A stretch of 64,000 nt of DNA from Cellulosimicrobium cellulans (GCF_016907755.1 NZ_JAFBCN010000001.1:2666001-2730000); one strand, 5' to 3'. Positions 1 through 8,871 are shown, counted from the stretch's first letter. Program-made: numbers and translations. The notes: a model not told the origin generated them from the sequence alone.

Positions 1-626
1 CCGGCGCGGCCGACGCGGCCGCGCCGGGCGGCGCCCCCGACCCCGGCCCCAGGGCGACCGTCGAGCTGCCGGGCGACCACCCGCGGTTCGACGACGGCCT
101 GGACCGGCTCTGGACCCCGCACCGCATGGTGTACATCGGCGGGCAGGACAAGCCCGCCGACGACTCGCGTGGGCAGTGCCCCTTCTGCCGCATCCCGGAC
201 CGGTCGGACGAGGAAGGCCTGATCGTCGCGCGCGGCGAGACCGCGTACGTCGTGCTCAACCTCTATCCGTACAACCCGGGCCACCTCATGGTCGTGCCGT
301 ACCGCCACGTGTCCGACTACACGGACCTCACCGAGGCCGAGACGGTCGAGGTCGCGCACCTCACGCAGACCGCGATGCGGGTCGTGCGCGCGGTGTCGGC
401 GCCGGACGGGTTCAACCTCGGCATGAACCAGGGCGCCGTCGCCGGCGCCGGCATCGCCGCGCACCTGCACCAGCACGTGGTGCCGCGCTGGGCGGGCGAC
501 GCCAACTTCCTGCCGATCGTCGCGCAGACCAAGGCCGTGCCCGAGCTCCTCGGCGACACGCGGGCGCGCCTGGCCGCCGCCTGGCCGGATCTCGCGGGTC
601 GGCCCGTGGACGGGGAGGGCGCCTGA
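1..626 (+). CDS. HIT family protein (AP4A phosphorylase-like), 5' partial
   Basis: Nucleotide-binding hydrolase/phosphorylase of the histidine triad superfamily. The reading frame is open from base 3, so the gene starts before the window; the conserved stretch 'DGLDRLWTPHRM' lies upstream of the first ATG at 126, showing that ATG is internal. The triad H-L-H-Q-H is at 462-476, and a CxxC pair (codons at 178-189) resembles the metal site of the actinobacterial branch. In M. tuberculosis the homologue Rv2613c (AP4A phosphorylase) sits in the same place before pgsA. The TGA stop overlaps the next ATG by one base, indicating translational coupling. The family call is firm; the substrate (Ap4A) is inferred from the homologue and context. 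Confidence 0.9.
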   Translation, partial: GAADAAAPGGAPDPGPRATVELPGDHPRFDDGLDRLWTPHRMVYIGGQDKPADDSRGQCPFCRIPDRSDEEGLIVARGETAYVVLNLYPYNPGHLMVVPYRHVSDYTDLTEAETVEVAHLTQTAMRVVRAVSAPDGFNLGMNQGAVAGAGIAAHLHQHVVPRWAGDANFLPIVAQTKAVPELLGDTRARLAAAWPDLAGRPVDGEGA

Positions 627-1288
627 TGTTCGGACGCCTGCGCACGCTCACGACCCGGCTGTTCACGCCGCTCGCCGCGGTCCTGCTCCGTCTCGGCGTG
701 AGCCCGGACGCGGTGACGGTCGCCGGGACCCTGGGTGTCGTCGTCGGCGCCCTGTGGCTCTTCCCGACGGGACACCTGTTCGCCGGGGTCATGGTCGTCA
801 TGGTCTGCGCCTTCGCCGACGTGCTCGACGGCGTCATGGCTCGCCGCGCGGGCCGGTCCGGCCCGTGGGGCGCGTTCCTCGACTCGACGCTCGACCGCCT
901 CGCGGACGCGGCCGTGTTCGTCGGCCTCACGCTGTGGTTCGTCCGGGCGGACGACCCGCGCCTGACCCCCGACCTCGCCGCCTGGGGGACCGGCGTCGCG
1001 CTCGCGTGCCTCGCGCTCGGCGCCGTCGTGCCCTACGCGCGCGCCCGGGCCGAGAGCGTCGGCATGACCGCGCAGGTCGGGATCGCGGAGCGCGCCGACC
1101 GGCTCGTCGCCGCGCTCGTCGCGGCCGGGATCGTCGGCCTGGGCGTCCCGCCCGTCGTGCTCGTCGTCGTCCTGGGGCTGCTCGCGCTCGCGAGCGCGGT
1201 CACGGTCGTGCAGCGCGTCGCCACCGTGCGCCGTCAGGCCCTCGCGCTGGCGGCCGCGCGCCCCGAGGAGAAGGAGGACGGTCGCTGA
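626..1288 (+). CDS. pgsA: CDP-alcohol phosphatidyltransferase, probably phosphatidylinositol phosphate synthase
   Basis: Integral membrane enzyme (220 aa) transferring a phosphatidyl group from CDP-diacylglycerol, most likely to inositol phosphate. It shows the complete CDP-OH motif: D65, D68-G69, A72-R73, G82, D86 and D90, the metal and catalytic residues of the family. Several hydrophobic helices follow (about 28-64, 105-135, 160-190). The start at 626 overlaps the HIT stop (TGATG) and the stop overlaps the next start in the same way, so it is the second gene of a tightly coupled operon. Neighbouring patA and pimA genes support phosphatidylinositol as the product rather than phosphatidylglycerol. 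The symbol follows the mycobacterial name pgsA1 (Rv2612c). Confidence 0.9.
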   Translation: MFGRLRTLTTRLFTPLAAVLLRLGVSPDAVTVAGTLGVVVGALWLFPTGHLFAGVMVVMVCAFADVLDGVMARRAGRSGPWGAFLDSTLDRLADAAVFVGLTLWFVRADDPRLTPDLAAWGTGVALACLALGAVVPYARARAESVGMTAQVGIAERADRLVAALVAAGIVGLGVPPVVLVVVLGLLALASAVTVVQRVATVRRQALALAAARPEEKEDGR

Positions 1289-2262
1289 TGGCCCTCGACG
1301 CCGGCAAGGCGTTCACGTTCGCCTGGCGCAACGCGCGCAAGGTCCCCGAACCGGTCCTGCGCGGGCTGTTCACCGTGATCGCCGACGTGACCTGGCTCCT
1401 GCGCGGCGGGGGAGTGCGCCAGCTCGAGCGCAATCTCGCGCGCGTCCGCCCGGAGCTCGCGCCGCGGGCCCTGCGTCGCCTGTCGCGAGCCGGGATGCGC
1501 TCGTACATGCGCTACTACCGCGAGGCGTTCACCCTGCCCGCGTGGAGCCCCGAGCGGATCCGGGCCCGGGTGCGGGTCGTCGGGCTCGACAACGTCGGGC
1601 GGCACCTCGACGGTGACCGGAGCCCGGTGCTGGCGCTGTCGCACCAGGGGAACTGGGACCTCGCTGGTGCGTACGCGACGCCGAACATCGCGCCCGTGCT
1701 CACCGTCGCGGAACGGCTGAAGCCCGACGAGCTGTTCGAGGAGTTCCTCGCGTTCCGCACCTCGCTCGGCCTCGAGATCCTCGCCCTCGGCGACGGGGAC
1801 GTCTTCCGGGACCTCGTGCGCGGTGCGAGCAGGCCCGGACGGATCATCCCGCTGCTCGCCGACCGCGACCTCACCCACCGCGGCGTGGAGGTCGACCTGT
1901 TCGGTCACCGGGCGCGCGTCGCCGCCGGGCCTGCGGCGCTCGCCGTCACGACCGGCGCCCCGCTGGTCCCCGCGGGCATCTACTACGAGCGCCTGCACGG
2001 TGCGCGCCGACGGGCCGCCCGTTCGCCGTGGGGCCTGGTCATCCGCTTCTTCCCGCAGGTCGAGGTCGCGCAGGACGTCCCGCGCGCCGAGCGCGTCGCC
2101 GCGGCCACCCAGGGCTGGGTCGACGCCCTGAGCGTCGCGATCCACGAGCATCCCGAGGACTGGCACATGCTCCAGAAGGTGTTCGTCGACGACCTCGACC
2201 CCGCGCGCTACGCCCAGACCCGGGCTGCCGCGGGCGAGCAGGACACGGAGCGGGTCGCATGA
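1288..2262 (+). CDS. patA: phosphatidylinositol mannoside acyltransferase (LpxL/HtrB family)
   Basis: Membrane-associated acyltransferase of 324 aa. It carries the H(x4)D catalytic motif of the LpxL/PatA superfamily, H119-Q-G-N-W-D124, and a later 'LLADRDLTHRGVEVDLFG' region typical of these enzymes. In mycobacteria PatA (Rv2611c) acylates the mannose at position 2 of PIM1/PIM2. The ATG at 1288 overlaps the pgsA stop and the TGA overlaps the next ATG (ATGA), so pgsA-patA-pimA are coupled. The position between pgsA and pimA is the conserved actinobacterial order and is the main support for the specific substrate. The family alone would also allow another glycolipid acceptor. Confidence 0.87.
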   Translation: MALDAGKAFTFAWRNARKVPEPVLRGLFTVIADVTWLLRGGGVRQLERNLARVRPELAPRALRRLSRAGMRSYMRYYREAFTLPAWSPERIRARVRVVGLDNVGRHLDGDRSPVLALSHQGNWDLAGAYATPNIAPVLTVAERLKPDELFEEFLAFRTSLGLEILALGDGDVFRDLVRGASRPGRIIPLLADRDLTHRGVEVDLFGHRARVAAGPAALAVTTGAPLVPAGIYYERLHGARRRAARSPWGLVIRFFPQVEVAQDVPRAERVAAATQGWVDALSVAIHEHPEDWHMLQKVFVDDLDPARYAQTRAAAGEQDTERVA

Positions 2263-3470
2263 GCCTGCGCGTGGGGATCGTGTGCCCCTACTCCTTCGAG
2301 GCCCCGGGCGGGGTCCAGTTCCACGTCCGCGACCTCGCCGAGGCGCTCATGGCCCAGGGGCACGAGGTCTCCGTGCTCGCCCCCGCCGACGACGACACAC
2401 CGGTCCCGGAGTACGTGACGCCCGCCGGGGGCGCGGTCCCGGTCCGGTACAACGGGTCGGTCGCGCGCGTGACGTTCGGTCCCCGGAGCGCGAGCCGGGT
2501 CCGGCGCTGGCTCGAGGCGGGCCGGTTCGACGTGCTCCACATCCACGAGCCCGTGAACCCGTCGCTGAGCATGGTCGCGCTGTGGATCGCCCAGGGCCCG
2601 ATCGTCGGGACGTTCCACACCTCGATCGTGCGCTCGCGCGCGCTCCAGGTCGCGTACCCGCTCGTCCGGCAGAGCCTGGAGAAGATCGACGCGCGCATCG
2701 CCGTCTCGGAGGACGCGCGCCGCACGCTCGTCGACCACCTCGGCGGGGACGCGGTCGTCATCCCCAACGGGGTGTACGTCGACGCGTTCGAGTCAGCGCC
2801 CGCGAACCCCGCGTGGCAGGGCACGCCGGACGCGCCGACCATCGGCTTCCTCGGCCGCCTGGACGAGCCGCGCAAGGGCCTGCCCGTGCTCGCCGCCGCG
2901 ATCCCGGCGATCCTCGCGAAGGTCCCCGGCGCACGGTTCCTCGTCGCGGGCCGGGGCGACGACGGCCGCGAGGCCGCGATCGAGGCGCTGGGGGAGCACG
3001 CCGCGTCGGTCGAGTTCCTCGGCGGCGTGAGCGACGAGGACAAGGCGAGCATGCTCGCGTCCGTCGACCTGTACATCGCACCGCAGACCGGGGGCGAGAG
3101 CTTCGGCATCGTGCTCGTCGAGGCGATGAGCGCCGGCGCGTGCGTCGTCGCGAGCGACCTCGGCGCGTTCCGGCGCGTGCTCGACGACGGCGCCGCGGGC
3201 GCGCTGTTCTCGGTGGGCGACCCGGAGGCGCTCGCCGCGGCGGTGCTCGACGTGCTCGCCGACCCGTCGCGCCGCGACGCCTACCGGGCCCGCGCGAGCG
3301 AGTTCGTCCGGCGCTTCGACTGGTCCGCGGTGACCGCCCAGGTCCTCGCCGTCTACGAGACGGTGCTCGCGGCGTCCGAGGCCGTCATCCCGGTCCACGA
3401 GGACCCGCGCTCGCGCCGGGGCGGTCGACTCCTGGGCCGCGCACGCGACGACGAGGGGGGTCGCTCATGA
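2259..3470 (+). CDS. pimA: GT4 glycosyltransferase, phosphatidylinositol mannosyltransferase
   Basis: Glycosyltransferase of 403 aa with the two Rossmann-like domains of the GT-B fold. The N-terminal glycine loop (PGGVQFHV, about residues 16-23) and the C-terminal nucleotide-sugar motif ExFGxxxxE (GESFGIVLVE) are intact. The family includes PimA (Rv2610c), which transfers the first mannose from GDP-mannose to phosphatidylinositol on the cytoplasmic face of the membrane. The start ATG at 2259 overlaps the patA stop by four bases and the stop overlaps the next gene likewise. Identity as PimA rests on family plus the pgsA-patA-pimA order. Confidence 0.9.
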   Translation: MSLRVGIVCPYSFEAPGGVQFHVRDLAEALMAQGHEVSVLAPADDDTPVPEYVTPAGGAVPVRYNGSVARVTFGPRSASRVRRWLEAGRFDVLHIHEPVNPSLSMVALWIAQGPIVGTFHTSIVRSRALQVAYPLVRQSLEKIDARIAVSEDARRTLVDHLGGDAVVIPNGVYVDAFESAPANPAWQGTPDAPTIGFLGRLDEPRKGLPVLAAAIPAILAKVPGARFLVAGRGDDGREAAIEALGEHAASVEFLGGVSDEDKASMLASVDLYIAPQTGGESFGIVLVEAMSAGACVVASDLGAFRRVLDDGAAGALFSVGDPEALAAAVLDVLADPSRRDAYRARASEFVRRFDWSAVTAQVLAVYETVLAASEAVIPVHEDPRSRRGGRLLGRARDDEGGRS

Positions 3471-4129
3471 CCTGGTCCGAGATCACCGTCCTCGTCCTCG
3501 TGGTCGCTGCGCTGGTGGCGTGGGTCCTGTGGGTCGCCGCCTCGCGGCTCGACCGGCTGCACCGCAAGGTGATGGCCTCGCGGCTGGCGCTCGACGCCCA
3601 GCTCGTGCGCCGCGCGTCGGCCGCGGTCGACCTGGCGGCGTCGGGCGAGCTCGACCCGGCCAGCTCGATGCTCGTCGCCGAGGCCGCGCACGCCGTCCTG
3701 GACGACGACGACGACACCCGTCGGCTCGCCGACCAGGTGCCCGGCCTGGGGGGCGGCGGGGGGGCCGACGAGGGGACACGGCCACGGCGCCTCCTCGGGG
3801 GCATGGCCGAGTCCCGCGCCCTCGCCGAGAGCGACCTCACGGCCACGCTGCGCTCGGCCCTCGAGGACGCCGACGAGGTCGCGGAGCTCCGGTCGGGCCC
3901 CGCCGGCGACGAGCTGCTCGGCTCGCTCTCCGCCGCCTGGTACCGCGCGCAGCTCGCGCGGCGGTTCCACAACGAGGCCGTCGCCCAGGCGCAGCGCGTG
4001 CGGCGCAAGTGGTGGGTGCGGCTGTTCCACCTGGCCGGGCACGCGCCCATGCCGGCGACCGTCGAGCTCGACGACGCCGCGCCCGACGTCCTCGTGCGCC
4101 CCGCCGCGTCGGCGGGCACGCCGGACTGA
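3467..4129 (+). CDS. single-pass membrane protein of unknown function, last gene of the PIM operon
   Basis: Protein of 220 aa with one N-terminal transmembrane segment (residues about 6-26), then a basic helical stretch rich in Leu, Ala and Arg, a Gly/Asp-rich loop near residue 90, and a conserved-looking C-terminal helix with Trp, Arg and Phe residues (about 160-195). Downstream of the membrane helix the arrangement resembles LemA-like proteins, but no diagnostic motif is visible, so no function is assigned. ATGA overlap with pimA shows it is co-translated with the mannosyltransferase, suggesting a role at the membrane site of PIM synthesis. Confidence 0.75.
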   Translation: MTWSEITVLVLVVAALVAWVLWVAASRLDRLHRKVMASRLALDAQLVRRASAAVDLAASGELDPASSMLVAEAAHAVLDDDDDTRRLADQVPGLGGGGGADEGTRPRRLLGGMAESRALAESDLTATLRSALEDADEVAELRSGPAGDELLGSLSAAWYRAQLARRFHNEAVAQAQRVRRKWWVRLFHLAGHAPMPATVELDDAAPDVLVRPAASAGTPD

Positions 4130-4297
4130 CCCCGCCCCCGGCCCGCCGGAACGTCCCGTGGGTGGGTTCGTTGCCCCGTCGGGTGGACGCCCCGGCGATA
4201 GGATGAGAGCGCGTGGGAGCATGTGCCGTCGAGCCTGTTCGACGGCGTCCGTGCGCGTGCGCGCGACGTTCCCCTGACCTGAAGGTGTGAGGTACCG

Positions 4298-5248
4298 GTG
4301 ACCAACGTGGCCGACCAGAACGTCCCTGCCGAGAGCGCCCCGGGCGCCGCGACCGCGGAGGGCGCCGGCGCCGTCGGCACCGCCAAGGTCAAGCGCGGGA
4401 TGGCCGAGATGCTCAAGGGCGGCGTCATCATGGACGTCGTCACGCCCGAGCAGGCGAAGATCGCCGAGGACGCCGGCGCGGTCGCGGTCATGGCCCTCGA
4501 GCGCGTCCCCGCGGACATCCGCGCGCAGGGCGGCGTCTCGCGCATGTCCGACCCCGACATGATCGACGGCATCATCGAGGCCGTCTCGATCCCGGTCATG
4601 GCGAAGGCCCGCATCGGCCACTTCGTCGAGGCGCAGGTCCTCCAGTCGCTCGGTGTGGACTACGTCGACGAGTCCGAGGTGCTCACGCCCGCCGACTACG
4701 CCAACCACATCGACAAGTGGCAGTTCACCGTCCCGTTCGTGTGCGGTGCGACGAACCTCGGCGAGGCGCTGCGCCGCATCACCGAGGGCGCGGCGATGAT
4801 CCGCTCGAAGGGTGAGGCCGGCACGGGCGACGTCTCCAACGCGACGACGCACATGCGCACCATCCGCGCCGAGATCCGCCGCCTCACCTCGCTCGCGGAG
4901 GACGAGCTGTTCGTCGCGGCCAAGGAGCTCCAGGCGCCGTACGAGCTCGTCAAGGAGGTCGCCGCCACGGGCAAGCTGCCCGTCGTGATGTTCACCGCGG
5001 GCGGCATCGCGACGCCGGCCGACGCCGCGATGATGATGCAGCTGGGTGCCGAGGGCGTGTTCGTCGGCTCCGGCATCTTCAAGTCCGGCAACCCGGAGCA
5101 GCGCGCCGCCGCGATCGTCAAGGCGACGACGTTCCACGACGACCCCGACGTGATCGCGAAGGTCTCGCGCGGCCTGGGCGAGGCGATGGTCGGCATCAAC
5201 GTCGACGAGCCGGCGCGGTCGATCCAGTTCGCCGAGCGCGGCTGGTGA
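4298..5248 (+). CDS. pdxS: pyridoxal 5'-phosphate synthase, lyase subunit PdxS
   Basis: Makes PLP from ribose 5-phosphate, glyceraldehyde 3-phosphate and ammonia supplied by PdxT; forms the dodecameric core of the complex in the cytoplasm. The 316-aa sequence has the very conserved TIM-barrel signatures '[20 protein letters not shown]', '[20 protein letters not shown]', '[14 protein letters not shown]' and the late phosphate loop '[20 protein letters not shown]'. A variable N-terminal extension of about 25 residues precedes the core. The GTG start at 4298 has a purine-rich stretch upstream. The gene is followed by a strong hairpin terminator and is separated from pdxT by two other genes, an uncommon arrangement. 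Confidence 0.97.
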   Translation: MTNVADQNVPAESAPGAATAEGAGAVGTAKVKRGMAEMLKGGVIMDVVTPEQAKIAEDAGAVAVMALERVPADIRAQGGVSRMSDPDMIDGIIEAVSIPVMAKARIGHFVEAQVLQSLGVDYVDESEVLTPADYANHIDKWQFTVPFVCGATNLGEALRRITEGAAMIRSKGEAGTGDVSNATTHMRTIRAEIRRLTSLAEDELFVAAKELQAPYELVKEVAATGKLPVVMFTAGGIATPADAAMMMQLGAEGVFVGSGIFKSGNPEQRAAAIVKATTFHDDPDVIAKVSRGLGEAMVGINVDEPARSIQFAERGW

Positions 5249-5265
5249 CGGAACGCCACCCCGCC

Positions 5266-5300
5266 CAGCCGTCCGTCGTCGTGCCGGCGACGGACGGCTG
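5266..5300 (+). terminator. hairpin terminator after pdxS
   Basis: Perfect 13-bp inverted repeat, arms 5266-5278 and 5288-5300 with a 9-nt loop, 18 bases after the pdxS stop. There is no clear T tract, as is usual in high-GC actinobacteria. It ends 8 bases before the GTG proposed for the next gene. Confidence 0.7.
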
Positions 5301-5307
5301 AGCCGTC

Positions 5308-5871
5308 GTGGCCGAGGCCGCCGGAGCGCCGTCGTCCCTGGGTCCCGACTGGGTCCTCGGCGACGACGGGCTCTACTTCCGCCGGGGCGCGCGCGTCCTG
5401 CTGCTCGACGACGCCGACCGGATCCTCCTGGCCCGTGGGCACGACGTCGACCAGCCCGAACGCTCGTGGTGGTTCACGATCGGCGGGGGCGTCGACCCCG
5501 GCGAGAGCGACCGCGACGCCGCGCTGCGCGAGGTCCGCGAGGAGACCGGGATCCGGCTCGACCCGGGCGCGCTCGTCGGCCCGGTCTACACGCGCAGCGC
5601 GATCTTCGACTTCTACCGCCAGCACTGCCGCCAGGACGAGGTGCTCTACCTCGCGCGCGTGGCCGGCGCGACCGGTGGTGACGAGCTGAGCCGCGACGGG
5701 TGGACCGACGTCGAGCACGATGTCGTGGACGAGATGCGCTGGTGGTCGCTCGACGACCTGCGCGGCGTCGAGATCGAGGTGTTCCCCGAAGGCCTGGCCG
5801 ACCTCGTCGCACCGTTGCTGGGCGGGTGGGACGGCGTGACGCACCACCTCGGGATCGCGCGCGAGGACTGA
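5308..5871 (+). CDS. Nudix hydrolase
   Basis: Pyrophosphohydrolase of nucleoside diphosphate derivatives, 187 aa. The Nudix box Gx5Ex7REUxEExGU is intact (G-VDPGE-SDRDAAL-REVREETG-I), with the two metal-binding glutamates present. The segment 'LLLDDADRILLARGHD' before it is the usual first strand pair. The GTG start at 5308 has no clear ribosome site and lies only 8 bases after the terminator hairpin of pdxS, so the true start or promoter could differ. Substrate is not predictable from sequence. M. tuberculosis also carries a Nudix gene near this locus, so the neighbourhood is conserved. Confidence 0.85.
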   Translation: MAEAAGAPSSLGPDWVLGDDGLYFRRGARVLLLDDADRILLARGHDVDQPERSWWFTIGGGVDPGESDRDAALREVREETGIRLDPGALVGPVYTRSAIFDFYRQHCRQDEVLYLARVAGATGGDELSRDGWTDVEHDVVDEMRWWSLDDLRGVEIEVFPEGLADLVAPLLGGWDGVTHHLGIARED

Positions 5872-5908
5872 GCCGGGCGCGGGACGACCCGCGCGGGCCG
5901 CGCGGCGC

Positions 5909-6598
5909 CTAGCGTCGCCGCGCGACGACCCGCCACACGATCCCGCCGACGAGGAGCCCCAGGCCCACCAGCGCCCCACCGATGGCGACGAACCACAGCA
6001 GGACGGTGCCGCCGACCGTCGCGAAGAACTCGCCGAACTGCCAGCCCTCGGTGACGACGAAGGTCGCCCCGGGCGAGGCGTCGCCCTGCGCGACGGCCAC
6101 CGTGCAGGTCTGGGTCGACGGCGGGGTGACCTCGGCGACGGTCGTCGCCTCGTGCGAGCCGAAGCCGGAGCTCCCCGAGACGGAGGGGTGCCGCACCGTG
6201 AGGTCGCCGTCGGGGCACGTCACCGTGACGTCTTCGACGTCGAAGCCGTCGGCGCCGATCGGGACGACCGCCCAGACGCTGTACGGCTGCCCGCCCGACA
6301 GCTCGATCTCGGCCTCGCCCGGGACGTCGCCGGAGCCGAGGGCGGCCGAGCCGGGCGCGCCCGCGCCGTCGACCACGCCCGTGGGCAGCGCCCGCAGGAA
6401 GGTCGTGACGCCGAGGACCCCCGCGACGAGCGCGACCACGAGCAGGACCGCACCGACCACGATCAGGACCGTCGCGCCGCGCGTGCTTTGCGGCGGACGG
6501 GGCGGGAGGCCGGGGTACGAGGCCGAGGGGCCGGGGTATCCGGACGGCGGCCGGGCGGGGGACGGCGGTGTGGGTCCGGGGCCGGGCGGAAGGGTCAC
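5909..6598 (-). CDS. proline-rich membrane protein of unknown function
   Basis: Protein of 229 aa on the opposite strand to its neighbours. Order: a Pro/Gly/Ser-rich N-terminal tail (about 1-42), a first transmembrane helix (about 45-68), an exported domain of roughly 110 residues containing only two cysteines (in TVTCPDGD and TQTCTVA), and a second transmembrane helix (about 200-225) followed by Arg residues. The two cysteines may form a disulfide outside the membrane. The GTG at 6598 is chosen over an upstream ATG because a -10 hexamer sits 7 bases before it. I do not recognise a named family. Confidence 0.7.
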   Translation of the reverse strand: MTLPPGPGPTPPSPARPPSGYPGPSASYPGLPPRPPQSTRGATVLIVVGAVLLVVALVAGVLGVTTFLRALPTGVVDGAGAPGSAALGSGDVPGEAEIELSGGQPYSVWAVVPIGADGFDVEDVTVTCPDGDLTVRHPSVSGSSGFGSHEATTVAEVTPPSTQTCTVAVAQGDASPGATFVVTEGWQFGEFFATVGGTVLLWFVAIGGALVGLGLLVGGIVWRVVARRR

Positions 6599-6605
6599 GA
6601 CGGCG

Positions 6606-6611
6606 AGGCTA
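6606..6611 (-). promoter_or_regulatory. -10 element for the opposite-strand membrane protein
   Basis: TAGCCT on the minus strand, ending 7 bases before the GTG at 6598, preceded by TGC as in extended -10 promoters. Predicts a leaderless transcript. Confidence 0.55.
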
Positions 6612-6649
6612 GCAACCGTCCCGTGGCGGGGCGCGGGCGCCGACGGACG

Positions 6650-6655
6650 TATCAT
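6650..6655 (+). promoter_or_regulatory. -10 element for pdxT
   Basis: TATCAT lies 8 bases before the pdxT GTG. No ribosome site precedes the GTG, so the message is probably leaderless. No convincing -35 is seen. Confidence 0.55.
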
Positions 6656-6663
6656 TCCCGTTC

Positions 6664-7326
6664 GTGACGATCACGATCGGAGTCCTGGCGCTGCAGGGCG
6701 ACGTGCGCGAGCACCGCGCCGCGCTCGAGACCGCGGGTGCCCGCACGGTCGGCGTGCGGCGCCCTGAGGAGCTCGCCGCGGTCGACGGGCTGGTGCTCCC
6801 CGGGGGCGAGTCGACGACGATCGACAAGCTCCTGCGCATCTTCGAGCTCGCGGAGCCGCTGCGCGCCCGCATCGCCGGGGGCCTGCCGGTCTACGGCTCG
6901 TGCGCCGGCATGATCCTGCTCGCCGACCGCATCCTCGGTGGCACGGCCGACCAGCGGACCATCGGCGGTCTCGACGTGACGGTCCGGCGCAACGCCTTCG
7001 GCCGGCAGGTCGACTCGTTCGAGACCGACCTCGCGTTCGAGGGCCTGGCCCCGCGGGACGGCGCTCGCGACGGGGGAGCCACGGCGCGCGCGGAGCAGGG
7101 CGCGGTGCATGCCGTGTTCATCCGCGCGCCGTGGGTAGAGGAGGTCGGTCCGGGCGTGAAGGTCCTCGCCCGGATCCCCGACCACGAGGCGCCCGGCATC
7201 CCGGCGGCCGCCGCCGGTAGGATCGTCGCAGTCCAGCAGGGATCGCTGCTCGCCACCTCGTTCCACCCGGAGATCTCCGGGGACGCGCGCGTGCACGAGC
7301 TGTTCGTCAGAATCGCGAAGGGGTAG
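6664..7326 (+). CDS. pdxT: pyridoxal 5'-phosphate synthase, glutaminase subunit PdxT
   Basis: Class I glutamine amidotransferase that hydrolyses glutamine and channels ammonia to PdxS. All catalytic residues are visible: nucleophile C80 in 'VYGSCAGM', and H201/E203 in 'SFHPEIS'. '[10 protein letters not shown]' at the N-terminus and 'LPGGESTTI' at about 45-53 are family signatures. Length 220 aa is slightly above the usual 190-200. It has its own promoter rather than sharing one with pdxS, which lies 1.4 kb upstream beyond an opposite-strand gene. The yebC gene follows 6 bases after the stop and is likely cotranscribed. Confidence 0.96.
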   Translation: MTITIGVLALQGDVREHRAALETAGARTVGVRRPEELAAVDGLVLPGGESTTIDKLLRIFELAEPLRARIAGGLPVYGSCAGMILLADRILGGTADQRTIGGLDVTVRRNAFGRQVDSFETDLAFEGLAPRDGARDGGATARAEQGAVHAVFIRAPWVEEVGPGVKVLARIPDHEAPGIPAAAAGRIVAVQQGSLLATSFHPEISGDARVHELFVRIAKG

Positions 7327-7332
7327 GAACGC

Positions 7333-8094
7333 ATGTCAGGGCATTCCAAGTGGGCCACGACCAAGCACAAGAAGGCGGCCATCGACGCCAAGCGCGGCAA
7401 GCTCTTCGCGAAGCTCATCAAGAACATCGAGGTCGCGGCGCGCACGGGCGGCGGTGACCCCGCGGGCAACCCGACGCTGTTCGACGCCATCCAGAAGGCG
7501 AAGAAGTCGTCGGTCCCCAACGACAACATCGACCGCGCCGTCAAGCGCGGGTCCGGCACGGGCGCCGACGCCGTCGACTACCAGACGATCATGTACGAGG
7601 GCTACGGCCCCAACGGCATCGCCGTCCTGGTCGAGTGCCTCACCGACAACAAGAACCGGGCGGCCTCCGAGGTCCGCCTCGCGTTCAGCCGCAACGGCGG
7701 CAACCTCGCCGACCCGGGCTCCGTGTCCTACCTCTTCTCGCGCAAGGGCCTCGTCGTCGTGCCGAAGGCGGACGGCGTGACCGAGGACGACGTCATGCTC
7801 GCCGCGCTCGAGGCGGGCGCCGAGGAGGTCACCGACTCCGGCGAGGTCATCGAGGTGCTGTCCGAGGCGAGCGACCTCGTGGCCGTGCGCAGCGCGATCC
7901 AGGAGGCGGGGATCGAGTACGACTCCGCCGACTCGATCTGGCACCCGTCCATGGAGGTCGAGGTCGACGCCGAGGGCGCGCGCAAGATCCTGCGTCTCAT
8001 CGACGCGCTCGAGGACAGCGACGACGTGCAGAACGTCTACGCGAACTTCGACGCGTCGGACGAGGTCATGGCGGAGCTCGAGAACGACGACTGA
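7333..8094 (+). CDS. YebC/PmpR (TACO1-like) family protein
   Basis: Conserved cytoplasmic protein of 253 aa, the usual length for the family. The N-terminal '[20 protein letters not shown]' signature and the three-domain arrangement are intact. Family members have been described as transcriptional regulators and, more recently, as ribosome-associated factors that help translation of difficult motifs; the sequence does not decide between these. It starts 6 bases after pdxT with an AGGAA ribosome site. The usual actinobacterial order yebC-ruvC-ruvA-ruvB is kept, although a large hairpin lies between yebC and ruvC. Confidence 0.93.
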   Translation: MSGHSKWATTKHKKAAIDAKRGKLFAKLIKNIEVAARTGGGDPAGNPTLFDAIQKAKKSSVPNDNIDRAVKRGSGTGADAVDYQTIMYEGYGPNGIAVLVECLTDNKNRAASEVRLAFSRNGGNLADPGSVSYLFSRKGLVVVPKADGVTEDDVMLAALEAGAEEVTDSGEVIEVLSEASDLVAVRSAIQEAGIEYDSADSIWHPSMEVEVDAEGARKILRLIDALEDSDDVQNVYANFDASDEVMAELENDD

Positions 8095-8133
8095 TCCAGC
8101 GCAGCTCGCGTCCCGATGGTCGGGTCGCGGTGC

Positions 8134-8228
8134 GGCCGGGAGGTCGGTGCGCGGTCTACCATCCGCGGCGCTCGTGCCTCGCGCCGCTCCCGCCAGGCCC
8201 GCCACGACCGCGCACCGACCTCCCGGCC
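8134..8228. repeat. large perfect inverted repeat between yebC and ruvC
   Basis: Arms of 23 bp, 8134-8156 and 8206-8228, are perfect reverse complements separated by 49 bases. The loop itself contains a smaller GC-rich inverted repeat (GCGGCG near 8164 and CGCCGC near 8181). As RNA it would form a very stable cruciform-like stem. It could terminate the pdxT-yebC transcript or regulate ruvC; the stem is longer than an ordinary terminator. Confidence 0.8.
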
Positions 8229-8301
8229 CCACCGCTGGCTGGTCCGTCGCCAGCCCGCGTGGCACGGCCGGTCCGTGCCGTTCACGTGAAAGGGTCGAGG
8301 G

Positions 8302-8871
8302 GTGCGCGTTCTCGGAGTGGATCCTGGGCTGACCCGGTGCGGTGTCGGGGTGGTGGACTCCGCGCGCGGGCGGCGGGCCGAGCTCGTGGCCGTCGGCGTG
8401 ATCCGGACGGACCCGGACCTCAGCGTGGACCTGCGGCTCCTGCGGATCGCGGAGCGGCTCGACGCGTGGTTCGACGAGCACGTGCCGGACGTCGTCGCGG
8501 TCGAGCGCGTGTTCGCCCAGCACAACGTCGGGACCGTGATGGGCACGGCCCAGGCCGCGGGTCTCGCGATGGTCGGGGCGGCGAAGCGGGGCGTCCCCGT
8601 GGCGCTGCACACGCCGTCGGAGGTCAAGGCCGCGGTGACGGGGAGCGGGCGCGCGGGCAAGGAGCAGGTCCAGCGCATGGTCGCGAGCATCCTGGGGCTC
8701 GCGGAGCCGCCGAGGCCCGCGGACGCCGCCGACGCGCTCGCGCTCGCGATCTGCCACCTGTGGCGGCCGTCGGGTGCGCTCCAGGGCGGCGAGCGGCACG
8801 AGCTGACGCCGGCGCAGCGCGCCTGGGCCGCGGCGGAGCACGCGGCGAAGGGACGGCGGGCGCCGCGCTGA
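8302..8871 (+). CDS. ruvC: Holliday junction resolvase RuvC
   Basis: Endonuclease that cuts four-way junctions during recombination, working with RuvAB. The four acidic catalytic residues are present: D7 in 'GVDPGL', E68 in 'VAVERVF', and D141 and D144 in '[13 protein letters not shown]'. Length 189 aa is normal. The GTG start at 8302 has a purine-rich AGGG upstream. A perfect palindrome TTCACGTGAA (8281-8290) lies just before the start. No LexA-type box was found upstream, although ruvC is in the SOS regulon of mycobacteria. Confidence 0.95.
   Translation: MRVLGVDPGLTRCGVGVVDSARGRRAELVAVGVIRTDPDLSVDLRLLRIAERLDAWFDEHVPDVVAVERVFAQHNVGTVMGTAQAAGLAMVGAAKRGVPVALHTPSEVKAAVTGSGRAGKEQVQRMVASILGLAEPPRPADAADALALAICHLWRPSGALQGGERHELTPAQRAWAAAEHAAKGRRAPR

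Noticed and set aside
4171-4204. Promoter TTGCCC ... TAGGAT upstream of pdxS
   Set aside because: The spacer is 22 bases, too long; only the TAGGAT could be a -10, so it was not listed.
8281-8290. TTCACGTGAA palindrome before ruvC as a LexA box
   Set aside because: It does not match GAAC-N4-GTTC; kept only as a note under ruvC.
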